Shown here: one piece after another, positions 9,401 to 15,959 of the stretch
How the letters are laid out: every line of letters begins with the position of its first letter
How positions within the stretch are numbered: the stretch's first letter is position 1
From: Pseudomonadota bacterium
Lineage (GTDB): Bacteria > Pseudomonadota > Gammaproteobacteria > Berkiellales > Berkiellaceae
Assembly: GCA_018241965.1 (NCBI GenBank)
Contig: JAFECS010000032.1
Span: forward strand, 1-64,000
Direction of reading: 5' to 3'
Length of the DNA stretch: 64,000 bases
Notes under the pieces: model-generated
What the model was told of the DNA's origin: nothing
The model's database searches: none
The model's input: only the letters and a program-made list of their open reading frames with translations
Program-made: the position numbers and the translations under genes

Positions 9401-10913
9401 GCTCTTTTGATAATTTATTGGACATCATGAGTAGATTAAACACACCCAACACAACACTGGTCGGAAGATAATTTATTAATTTTCTCAAGTAGCCCTTATT
9501 TTGTTGCATTTTAGGTGAAGAAACTAATGCTGCTACTGCATTCATGAACCTTTCTGTTTTAAGTACATTTTCAGGGATAGTTTGAAACAATCGTAGAAAA
9601 TCTTCTTCCTCTGTTGGTGTCTGAGAGTTTTCATAAAGTGCTTGCAAATGCTCACAAAGATATCCTGATGGATTAGGAATAAAAGCAAGAGAAAAATCAT
9701 CATCTTTTAAAAATTTCTCAGCACCTAATCGCATACAGAGCTTAATTAATGGCAAGTTTCGAGTTTGTAGTGCTGTTACAAATTTTACTTTAAGTTCTTT
9801 ATCCTCTAAACGTGCACCTTTGCTGACAAGCTTATGCGCTATTTGTAGCGTTGGAAGCATTAACGCTCTACTTAGTATTACGCCTGGAGGTGTATTTACC
9901 TCTGCTCCCAAATCAAGGAGCTGTTCACTAAAAGCACCTGAAAATGGCGGCAGGAGTGAAAGTGATAAAGCTGATTCAGGGGATTTTGAGTAGCCTGTAT
10001 AGCTCATCACCGTATTGCTATAATTTATATTGAGATCCTTTCCACTTTTGAGTAAACGATCTACTACTTCAATACCGCCTATTTCAAAAGCAAACAATAA
10101 TAAAGTGGTTTCTCTGAGTTTACCATTTTCAAGAAGTAATACCGGATGGTTTAAGTCTATATCCTCTTTTAATAATATTTCTAATCCTTCCGGCTCCCTT
10201 ACATGCATATACTTTGTGAGAAACCCTTCAAGACAGGCTTTACTTTTTAACGTTTTATCTAATGGCTCAGATAACAATTTTTTTACATAATCATATCGAT
10301 GTAAAGCAAAAAAACACTTTAATAGCGCATAAGGATCATACATATTCAGATCTATCTCATCAAGATCTTCAACTTTGAACACATTTGAAAGTATCAACTC
10401 ACCGGTTCTTTGCGCTGTTTCACTTAATAAGTTTTTATTCTGGGTAAAAAAGCCATAGGTTTCTGATGTACCATCTCTGCTTAATAGTGCATTGTAATAG
10501 AGTGTATCTATCCTTTGCTGTTGTATATTCAAACATGATTTTATTTTCGACAAGTTATTTCCATTTATTGGCTTACTAAAGACAATCTCTATTGTTTGTG
10601 TGTTTAATAATGCAAAAAAATTAGAAAGATCTTCACGTTTAAAACTATCATTTTCGATAATGCTATTTATATAATAGAGAACAATAAGCCCCCCCCTTTC
10701 ACGGTTAGCTAAGTCATTAAGCGCTTCGGCTAATAATTTTCTATCACTAAGCGAATCCATTTTAAATTGGCTAAGAAATTCTTTTATTGATTCAGAATTA
10801 TAAAAGCGTGGGTCCTGAAGAGCATTCATTAACATCGTTTCTACATGCGTGACAATTGATTGCTGTTTTTTAGCTTGATTATACTGACCTAGCAAAGAGA
10901 TATATTCCAGCAT
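3450..10913 (-). CDS. giant ankyrin-repeat protein, 2487 aa, three large superrepeats
   Basis: The largest gene of the window. Residues ~135-1250 consist of three superrepeats of about 379 residues. Each starts with a D.LYY-type segment (near 136, 516 and 891), continues with a SE.A.RTGQAI-like helix pair, then ankyrin pairs carrying GA.VN.P.G (near 338, 718 and 1096), and then a TALQ.RN...IKLLL.LGG-type repeat. Residues ~1250-1900 hold further, more diverged ankyrin-like helical repeats. The C-terminal ~550 residues are not ankyrin: there is a conserved-looking block near 2130-2170 (RRAH, DSPSCFPGTIGRI, GHPLYQ) and a charged Glu/Lys helix near 2300. No signal peptide or membrane segment is visible. 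Ankyrin arrays bind proteins, and in intracellular bacteria such proteins are often secreted into the host. An eight-G tract lies near codon 73. The function is unknown; a host-directed scaffold is my inference. Confidence 0.85.
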   Translation of the reverse strand: MLEYISLLGQYNQAKKQQSIVTHVETMLMNALQDPRFYNSESIKEFLSQFKMDSLSDRKLLAEALNDLANRERGGLIVLYYINSIIENDSFKREDLSNFFALLNTQTIEIVFSKPINGNNLSKIKSCLNIQQQRIDTLYYNALLSRDGTSETYGFFTQNKNLLSETAQRTGELILSNVFKVEDLDEIDLNMYDPYALLKCFFALHRYDYVKKLLSEPLDKTLKSKACLEGFLTKYMHVREPEGLEILLKEDIDLNHPVLLLENGKLRETTLLLFAFEIGGIEVVDRLLKSGKDLNINYSNTVMSYTGYSKSPESALSLSLLPPFSGAFSEQLLDLGAEVNTPPGVILSRALMLPTLQIAHKLVSKGARLEDKELKVKFVTALQTRNLPLIKLCMRLGAEKFLKDDDFSLAFIPNPSGYLCEHLQALYENSQTPTEEEDFLRLFQTIPENVLKTERFMNAVAALVSSPKMQQNKGYLRKLINYLPTSVVLGVFNLLMMSNKLSKELLENTIQSEHLRDEIYYALDRIVNASMIAQIFGEKSSLFSEKAHRTVQAIELLYSSDMPEKEQLECLNMDIDVAKYFEAVCFKNKANMIKEIISRYPELKNNSKVANLAFLSALNFHGDFLASIATLDNLGFSFGQVCNVPGPIENLTPIMRAMETQGRLDLQSALLACRQPLNLDYVAKNVHDHSLENETVLSYLIKSQRSDDAKIIIEKGANVNLPEGKPLRYALSYNMFDVAELLVSKGAVYPIDTLRDDLTIALQQRNYRKIKLLLKLGGDKYISELSPHFADLSVLINLHAILESNEDEALYVKVCETIAKQSLHNIDVFQVYLQLIDSLARSDSKPLVFSQLIKALPRNLIKSYCMSKFDLNDIAFLNQFFDKAPLPSEQMDSLYFEFAGLDIKKADKIFITPNQRVSDKAKKTGQAISAMKGDLSINELNQYITNGADIDSLLVFACANANVKVVSELLTHDISDKVKGDALNAVLRNLSTMDGDAVKDLLLVFDKNKIPLNRPQKIPASRYAPNIEVEVTPLIAICSYPYADIAKILQEVKGDLNVNYVITQGAQAEFQASALSILCNIGKIEDIKQLLQSGANVDIPPGVPLKNAIARGDPAIVELLYQQGARISKEEILSQLQTAIKARDFSHFNVLLHCGGRDYLQNQEIIDLAISQCEGNILKVFLEDKNFLNQHGNSILSHASQRGYADVIETLFNHGLTFSQEELNARMQSALDAHPQVAEVFIKRGAQLSEEKLRESILNDISRMRGGTVLPVDVNRFDKYLALWPNQPFNDDVIVDAALKEDEVYGSAHAYLLLTGNTALRQKEKIFEQACRNKKTSVVRNCISKGYVNHESLQRGLLTALLSENKGTSQFNKVSSELYDAGVRLSATQLSEYILQSYDNLVVDNEKLKNALQYGPGTPFDDFRVFKKLIDNGGYHLNSISVFLAHGVTPELKDKIFKYAYDSANREVIKKLLDSNYQPSADSLGPTLLLFLSAKDYVTANQLKEKGATLTYPEVKNMLLDCIKNQIIQSYGFNRPRHKLINDIEGVKLILSALKDKPITDANLVETAINENKNEALICFVKFGLSEELQRKIYIYALTEGVDLIPILLEHGFKIDELQSQKLFTDSVDQGKYEVALTLLSQGFKPSQQQLEALITKMISLKVENDKIELLLPLIEDEKMKLRLFHACMANKNLNFASVLLDNGLALTKEEIKPLLIQAIQNKDEEQISFLCKTPLPEGSVFDKEITDLIFANPTRVGLRHVVRTPLTPVQLHKAFDFFIRARDWAFFDELYKLNLRPSIDNQRLALYTAINDADKDRVLDLLGKGIDPKTESSKSLYIAVMAKPPNLEIVQALLDGGADPRTNGCRLALVAIDNAYDDDRYFYLNLDIAKNLLMKLNVFDKSALDDVFASFINRQIQFPQFRDFVKDAIRAKLNPGQQLGFDLLDVGAAIKKRENEYAGEDSLLLRARAVFEKVVKPTLQAKFNSCPGTTDMEKVQYIERNIKAFILDNIVENTSFETDNVSSQLREFNLKNKDALLAGNEQALSTMRSLCISVTDNAQIAWRAYDPLAPHDPGWENLLTQQLSTGQVHTTAAASEGAISAKQASEISRTCVAYYFLAINELNKTNFFQQLADIRRAHEHQYDSPSCFPGTIGRIGRMGEGHPLYQLPPLRKEIIELQMTAILLNAFMAMLSKLSVEQCELFMHALQQPRPETADEVVLEKVPYTKEMMALRERFLQELPSREKMKEKINEAFAANKEVPFKVGDELDLNYHLLDICAGTRAQDFRKRLDEHKEKIRLEREKEKKTDQKTTISIAEPPIANYFARCMVPFYSSSNINPEKARKLKKDLKRYLRQYIEFEVMNTGIRKLLPKLSLDIQLELTAAILERAIKGKYTLEDLRTACTQTVQAFKSKGIAISEQEQSALEKYVTTGSALNGISQIQVDNIISKLKEEALPDEPDEFTASAIELVKQITSQYTFTPAAKASP
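10689..10696 (-). repeat. eight-base G tract inside the ankyrin gene
   Basis: A run of eight G on the coding strand near codon 73 of the giant ankyrin gene (AGG GGG GGG C). Slippage here would cause a frameshift very early in the gene. Confidence 0.6.
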
Positions 10914-11003
10914 ATGTCACTCGTTTACATGTTCTTCTGGATGTTAGAGCAGACATATTCTATAAGAGTTCAAAAACAACGTGTATATTCTTGTAACATC
11001 GCG

Positions 11004-11012
11004 CCCCCCCCC
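11004..11012 (+). repeat. nine-base C tract in a divergent promoter region
   Basis: A run of nine C in the 172-base gap between the giant ankyrin gene and the divergent monooxygenase-like gene, followed by a small palindrome (CCCTTCA/TGAAGGG). A length change could alter promoter spacing for either gene. Confidence 0.5.
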
Positions 11013-11085
11013 TTCATTGAAGGGAACCGCCTTATGATATATGCTTCTACCTCGTTAGGAATACGAGCAAAGGAAGGATCAACAT

Positions 11086-11412
11086 ATGTCTAATCATGTT
11101 TTCGTTGTCTCTGAGTGGTTACCCAAAGAGAATTGTGAACAAGAACTCACAAATCAATTTAAAAAATTAATGGCGCTCACTAAAGAAAATGAAAAGGGTT
11201 GCATTCGAGCGCATGTCACTAAGCAGATTGCTCATCCAGGCGCACCTGGAAAATCAAAGTATAAAATTGTGCTCCTCCAGGAATATATCAATCAACAAGC
11301 GTTTGATATTCATTGCGCCTCTGAATATGTCAAAGAATTTGCCCAAAGATTACTCCTCGGTAATGAGGCTATTATCGAAGAATGGACTTGCCGATTATTC
11401 TCTGAAGAATAA
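11086..11412 (+). CDS. antibiotic biosynthesis monooxygenase (ABM/YgiN-like) domain protein
   Basis: A 108-residue single-domain protein of the dimeric alpha/beta-barrel ABM type. It begins with a hydrophobic strand (HVFVVSEWLPK), has a helix with the usual EL...F..L...T..E.GC pattern leading into a second strand, a KIVLLQEYINQQAFDIH segment matching the family's strand and following helix, and a short C-terminal strand. Members of this family include quinol monooxygenases and small-molecule oxygenases that need no cofactor; many are uncharacterised. AAGGA lies about nine bases before the ATG. It stands alone between the giant ankyrin gene (divergent) and a large hypothetical gene, so the context gives no substrate. 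Confidence 0.75.
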   Translation: MSNHVFVVSEWLPKENCEQELTNQFKKLMALTKENEKGCIRAHVTKQIAHPGAPGKSKYKIVLLQEYINQQAFDIHCASEYVKEFAQRLLLGNEAIIEEWTCRLFSEE

Positions 11413-11445
11413 GATCCAAAGCTTGAAATGATGTAAAAATACCTA

Positions 11446-11481
11446 ACCCCCTTGAAGAATCGCGCCTTATGGCGCGAGGGG
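11446..11481. repeat. REP-like palindromic repeat, copy 2
   Basis: ACCCCCTTGAAG followed by a seven-base stem (TCGCGCC, loop TTAT, GGCGCGA) and GGGG. It matches the copy at 3391-3430. A diverged left arm alone (TTCAAGGGGGTAAGGT, reverse orientation) occurs near 19743. It sits after the monooxygenase-like gene and could end its transcript. Confidence 0.55.
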
Positions 11482-11558
11482 ATGTTTTTTTTGACATAAA
11501 TACCTCACCTATGTTAGCCTTCAAAATCTTTAGATGTAGTAAGGAATGGGGCAACTAT

Positions 11559-13700
11559 ATGAAAGCGGGGCTCGAACCAAGTAATTTCACGCCAGAAGCA
11601 TTGGCCTATATTGAAAAGGAACTCCCCACCCCCGAGCAACGAACGCACTTTTATCAAACAATTAATTTACTCGACGGAATGGCTGCCGAAGATAGAGCAA
11701 AATATCGCGAAGTCGCTAATGGCGCAGATTTAGGTTATAGAGATCTGAAAGCGTCAACTGGAATAACCGCTAGTAGAATGGGGTTTCAGTTCCCAAATTT
11801 ACCCCCTGAAAGTCATCCCATCTTAAAACGAACAAATCATCCCAGTGGCATGGAATATCCGCTTGAAGATGAATTAAATCTGGTGAATGATGAAATTGGT
11901 GATATCCTAAAATTGCCAAGAGAATTACTCAATGCAAATAATTATAGTTCAGTTACCCTAGCCGAAATTAACGATAAATTTTCTCCACAGATAATATTAA
12001 AGGCATTCACCAACATATTTGAAAGGGATCAAAAAAATCTTAAAAGATGTGCCAAGAATGAAGATAAACTCAAACATACCGAAACCTATTTGCTAACCTA
12101 TTGTCTTATTAGAATACTAAACACCTACTATTATTTGTTGATATTAAACCCTGAACATTTATTAATAGCAAAATCATTTGAGGCAGCCTTTGTTGAAATA
12201 CAAAGAATAATCAGTAAAGCCCAGCTTAAGCAAACCATTTTACATGATCTGGTTTCAGGGTTTATTGTTACCTTAGATTTGTCTATTGTGAATAGTCAAA
12301 TTGCTAAAGCTAAAAGAACAGAAGATCCCGCCCAAAGAAAAAGTATGATTTTAGAGGCTGCCTCACTTGCGCAACTAGGTGAACAGCGTGCAAGAAACAT
12401 GCAAAGCAATATGCTTAAAGATAGATTTTTCAAAGATCGTTTTAATTACGATATAGGATTTTCAGGCGCCCTTGTTGAAGGGGATATCTGCCTAGAACAT
12501 CTTTCAATGGCTAAAAAGCATACAGAAGAGCTATATCAACGCATTGTAAGCAGAAAGCCCAATAGATTTTCATTTTATGAGCATGTTTTTTTATTATATC
12601 TCGATAAATTAGAACCACTTGAATTAACGGATGCAGTTCTTCAGCAAAGGTTATTATGGAGCTTGCGTGTTGAACCTCTCTTAGATGCGACAGAGGTGAA
12701 AAATCAGCAAATCAAAGCAAAGTTGTCAGCTAACATCAAAAGCCTATTTGCAACATTTAAGCAGCGTTTAAACGAAAAATTAGAACACTTTCCTACGTTT
12801 AAATACGATCCTAAAGCAAATGCTTTAGAATACATATTTTCACAAGCTTTATCTAAAGACGCTGTTCTAAAGCTTGAAAAAGCATTTGAATTAAGAAATC
12901 CTAAACTCCTTTTTACGCTCACTGGCAACAAGCTTGTTCTTAAAAATGTGACTTCAATCAGGCTAGACAAACTCGTCTCTATTTTAAATGAAACCTTTGT
13001 TAAATTTGTTAGCATGGGTGAGAATGCTACTAAAAAAACAATAGAGAAAGAAGAGAAAAAAATACAAAAAGCACAAGCAAAAGTCCAGCTAAAAAAAGCG
13101 GCAGCTGCACAACAGCGAGCACAAACGCAAACAAAAGATGATAGCGCTGTTAATGCGGCATCTCAAAAGCTTGAAAAACTCAATCTAAACAATACACCAC
13201 AAGCGCCAAGTCAAAAATCTAAAGCAAAAGAACAACCTCCACTGTCAGCCCCTGCTGCTGTAAAGGCTAAACCTAAAGAGCAGCCATCAATGGAGCCTGT
13301 GGCGCAAATCCAAATTCAACCACCTAAAAATACGGGTAAAGCGCTTGGGCTAGAAAATGAAGCCTATCACGAACTTCAATTTAAAAAGTTAGAAAATGCC
13401 ACAGGTATTTTAGTCGCCTTTGAAGATGAATTTTCGGTTGGCAAGGGAAACCCAAGCAAAGAGCTTATTCAACGATTCAAAGATACCATTTGTAGAGATC
13501 CAAAGCGCGTTCCACCTCAAAATAAAAATGGATTTAAGTGGGTGGAATCAGAAGGGAAAGTGCAGCTTGTTGGTAAAATTAAAGCGGAAAAATACCGATT
13601 GCGGCCTATTCATACTGAGGTGACCAAAGAAGGTAAAACCGTCTTTGTGTACGGCACTATCACCAATACGAAATCAGGAAAAAGAAGTAATCGAGTGTAA
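11559..13700 (+). CDS. hypothetical protein, 713 aa, distant paralogue of the convergent neighbour
   Basis: An earlier in-frame ATG at 11469 lies inside the palindromic repeat, so I prefer the ATG at 11559, preceded by AAGGA. Residues 1-480 are predicted helical with no recognised family. Residues ~490-590 are a Lys/Ala/Gln/Pro-rich linker with coiled-coil character. The C-terminal ~75 residues (GFKWV....GKVQLVGK.....YRLRPI) form a compact domain that matches by eye the end of the convergent 696-residue protein (GFKI.....GEVSLCAK...LRAYPQ). The tail is basic (SGKRSNRV). The two genes end one base apart on opposite strands, so they look like old duplicates that were inverted and then diverged. 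No secretion signal is visible. A host-directed protein is plausible from the context only. Confidence 0.7.
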   Translation: MKAGLEPSNFTPEALAYIEKELPTPEQRTHFYQTINLLDGMAAEDRAKYREVANGADLGYRDLKASTGITASRMGFQFPNLPPESHPILKRTNHPSGMEYPLEDELNLVNDEIGDILKLPRELLNANNYSSVTLAEINDKFSPQIILKAFTNIFERDQKNLKRCAKNEDKLKHTETYLLTYCLIRILNTYYYLLILNPEHLLIAKSFEAAFVEIQRIISKAQLKQTILHDLVSGFIVTLDLSIVNSQIAKAKRTEDPAQRKSMILEAASLAQLGEQRARNMQSNMLKDRFFKDRFNYDIGFSGALVEGDICLEHLSMAKKHTEELYQRIVSRKPNRFSFYEHVFLLYLDKLEPLELTDAVLQQRLLWSLRVEPLLDATEVKNQQIKAKLSANIKSLFATFKQRLNEKLEHFPTFKYDPKANALEYIFSQALSKDAVLKLEKAFELRNPKLLFTLTGNKLVLKNVTSIRLDKLVSILNETFVKFVSMGENATKKTIEKEEKKIQKAQAKVQLKKAAAAQQRAQTQTKDDSAVNAASQKLEKLNLNNTPQAPSQKSKAKEQPPLSAPAAVKAKPKEQPSMEPVAQIQIQPPKNTGKALGLENEAYHELQFKKLENATGILVAFEDEFSVGKGNPSKELIQRFKDTICRDPKRVPPQNKNGFKWVESEGKVQLVGKIKAEKYRLRPIHTEVTKEGKTVFVYGTITNTKSGKRSNRV

Positions 13701-13701
13701 G

Positions 13702-15792
13702 TTATTTAGGTTTTTTCTTTCCATGCTTTGGTTTTTTAGAATTTTTCTTCTTATTTGGTATTGATGCGGCAGGCTGGATGGTTTCCATAATATGGTGCTT
13801 TTCTTGCTTGCTGTTCTTTTTAACAATAGAGTTATATAAAAATAATATTTTGGATTTATCCGTTTGGCTGATTAACTTAGTTTGCGGATATGCTCTTAAA
13901 TACCCTTTTTTTGCACACAAGCTCACTTCACCTGTCGCCTGAATGTGGGAGATCTTAAAACCAAAATCTTTTTTATTTAACGCTTGACGAGCATCTACAA
14001 ACAACTTTGCAAAGTCTTCGCGTTCAAGCGCTGTACAGTCATTCGTATTTTTTTCATCTTCATCCAAGCACACATAGTAACTATCAACACCGCTTTTCAT
14101 ATGACAGCGATATACTTTTTTGTGTTTGAACTGTTCCCCGAAAAGACGAGCAACTTTTTCAGGAAGAACACGAGATCCAGTTTCCACCGTTTTCATCTCA
14201 ACAGGTGCTGCATTAGCGCTCAAAACACTTTTAGTTTTTTCTTTTACCGCTAGAGGTGGATTTTGTTTAAGATATTCCCTGCCTGTCATAGCCCGCTTAG
14301 CTTCACATTCCGAACTCAAAGTGCTCACTGCAAACTGTTCAGTCAATGCTTCGATATTTTCTGGTACAGTTGGTTTTATTAACTCTGCATAGGTGTTACA
14401 AAAAACTTCAATATCCCTTAATGGATAAGTATGAAGATTTTTTGTTCTTAAAATACTTGCTTGCGCTTTATATTTTACTTTACATCCACGTTGTTTAAGC
14501 AAGTGCGCAAGTTGCTTTGAAGAAACTTTTTGGTTAAAAACAAAACGTGCTTTCATATCAGTAAGTTGCAGATCTGCTCCAACTATTTGAGATCTAACCA
14601 ATAGTGCATTTAAATCAGCCTCACGCTGAGCTCTTCTTGCTTGAAATTCTTCTTTTAACTTTTGAAAAGAGGTACTATTGAGGGTTGGTTCATTCCTACC
14701 ATTTCTGGCTATTATTGCTGAAATAATTTTAAAATTGGAATAATCGATACTAAAATCATGCTCATTTTTGAATTCATGCACAAGCTTATGATAGATAGTA
14801 TTTAAAGCCGTTATGACCGTTTCTGTTCTACTAGCTAATAGTGCTACAAGGTGGGTTCCCTTTCTTATTTGCCTATACCTTTCTATATGTTGAAAATAAA
14901 AATCAAGATAGCCCCATGCAAGCTGATGTGAGCCAAGGGAATTCAATCGACTAGCCATGCTAATACAAAGTGATAATCTTTGAAAAAGCGAATTATCATC
15001 TTTGCTTGCTTTAATTGCTTGTAATAGTTTTTTGGGGTTATTGAAATCAATCAACTTTCTCGTAACAGGATCAAAAACGTAACATCCTGTTAACTCATTA
15101 AGCATGCCAAAATAATTTTGCTCTAAAAATCCTTCATACCCATTAAATAGCTTATTTGCCTCATCCATTTGAGGGATCCTACTTTCAAGGTAACTGTGCT
15201 CCATTTTGGCAGCTTCTAGCAAAGTAAATAATTCAGTAGCACTTTGCGGATGCTGAGGCAATAAATGTGACATCGTATTAAGGATATTCAAAGCAAATGC
15301 TGCTTTAAATAATCGAAAGTGTGTAATAGCGTCAGAAAAGAATTTTTTAAGAGTAGCTGCGTAGATTTTGTTGGCACTTGCAATGTTTTTTATTTGTTCT
15401 AATAGCTGTAATATTTCAACTATTTTTTGTTCAAATCCTTTGAATATTGCCAAACGATTAGCATGTTCAATGCGTATATACCAGCCATTTAAAATATGTT
15501 CAATACTTATTTGGGTAAACATCGCAATTGCATTATGAAACGATTCTTTATCTGGTTTTTGGAAAGGCTGGCTCGCTTCAAATTGCAAGTGGAGCATTTT
15601 CAAACCTTTAATAAGATTATCTAACGCTGCATTTCCTTGGTTTGCATGATCACCCTCTTGGCGCAGAGTCGATAAAATATGCTGAAGGTTAGTAAAAACC
15701 CCAGAAAAACAGCCGACGGCATAGATGGGCGCACCAGTTTTTTGAATCCCCTGCCTTTGACTTGCTCCTTGTTTTTGCACACCTTTTTTCAT
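13702..15792 (-). CDS. hypothetical protein, 696 aa, lysine-rich tail, paralogue of the convergent neighbour
   Basis: No known family is recognised. The first ~380 residues are helix-rich with long amphipathic stretches. A central segment (IDYSNFKIISAII, near residue 350) resembles FKYDPKANALEYIF in the neighbouring paralogue. The C-terminal domain (~590-660) again parallels that of the neighbour. The last 30 residues are strikingly basic, ending SKKPKHGKKKPK, which resembles a nuclear localisation signal or a nucleic-acid-binding tail. There is no strong ribosome site; AAAAGGTAAAAG precedes the ATG. Upstream, a gap of about 165 bases separates it from the ankyrin/transglutaminase-fold gene, read in the same direction. 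Confidence 0.7.
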   Translation of the reverse strand: MKKGVQKQGASQRQGIQKTGAPIYAVGCFSGVFTNLQHILSTLRQEGDHANQGNAALDNLIKGLKMLHLQFEASQPFQKPDKESFHNAIAMFTQISIEHILNGWYIRIEHANRLAIFKGFEQKIVEILQLLEQIKNIASANKIYAATLKKFFSDAITHFRLFKAAFALNILNTMSHLLPQHPQSATELFTLLEAAKMEHSYLESRIPQMDEANKLFNGYEGFLEQNYFGMLNELTGCYVFDPVTRKLIDFNNPKKLLQAIKASKDDNSLFQRLSLCISMASRLNSLGSHQLAWGYLDFYFQHIERYRQIRKGTHLVALLASRTETVITALNTIYHKLVHEFKNEHDFSIDYSNFKIISAIIARNGRNEPTLNSTSFQKLKEEFQARRAQREADLNALLVRSQIVGADLQLTDMKARFVFNQKVSSKQLAHLLKQRGCKVKYKAQASILRTKNLHTYPLRDIEVFCNTYAELIKPTVPENIEALTEQFAVSTLSSECEAKRAMTGREYLKQNPPLAVKEKTKSVLSANAAPVEMKTVETGSRVLPEKVARLFGEQFKHKKVYRCHMKSGVDSYYVCLDEDEKNTNDCTALEREDFAKLFVDARQALNKKDFGFKISHIQATGEVSLCAKKGYLRAYPQTKLISQTDKSKILFLYNSIVKKNSKQEKHHIMETIQPAASIPNKKKNSKKPKHGKKKPK

Positions 15793-15959
15793 CTTTTACC
15801 TTTTATCCGCTCAATCAACTTATGCGGCTGACATGATACAGAGAGGAAGCCTTATTTGCAAGAGAAGTGCACAAAGACCCTTTACACCAATGTTATTGTT
15901 TTAGTTGCCCCTTACTCTTGGATAGGGTGGATTTTGCCAAGCTTTCTTTTTTCTGTAAC

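Noticed and set aside
11469-11558. Upstream start for the 713-residue protein
   Set aside because: The ATG lies inside the REP-like palindrome, without a ribosome site; the ATG at 11559 is better supported.
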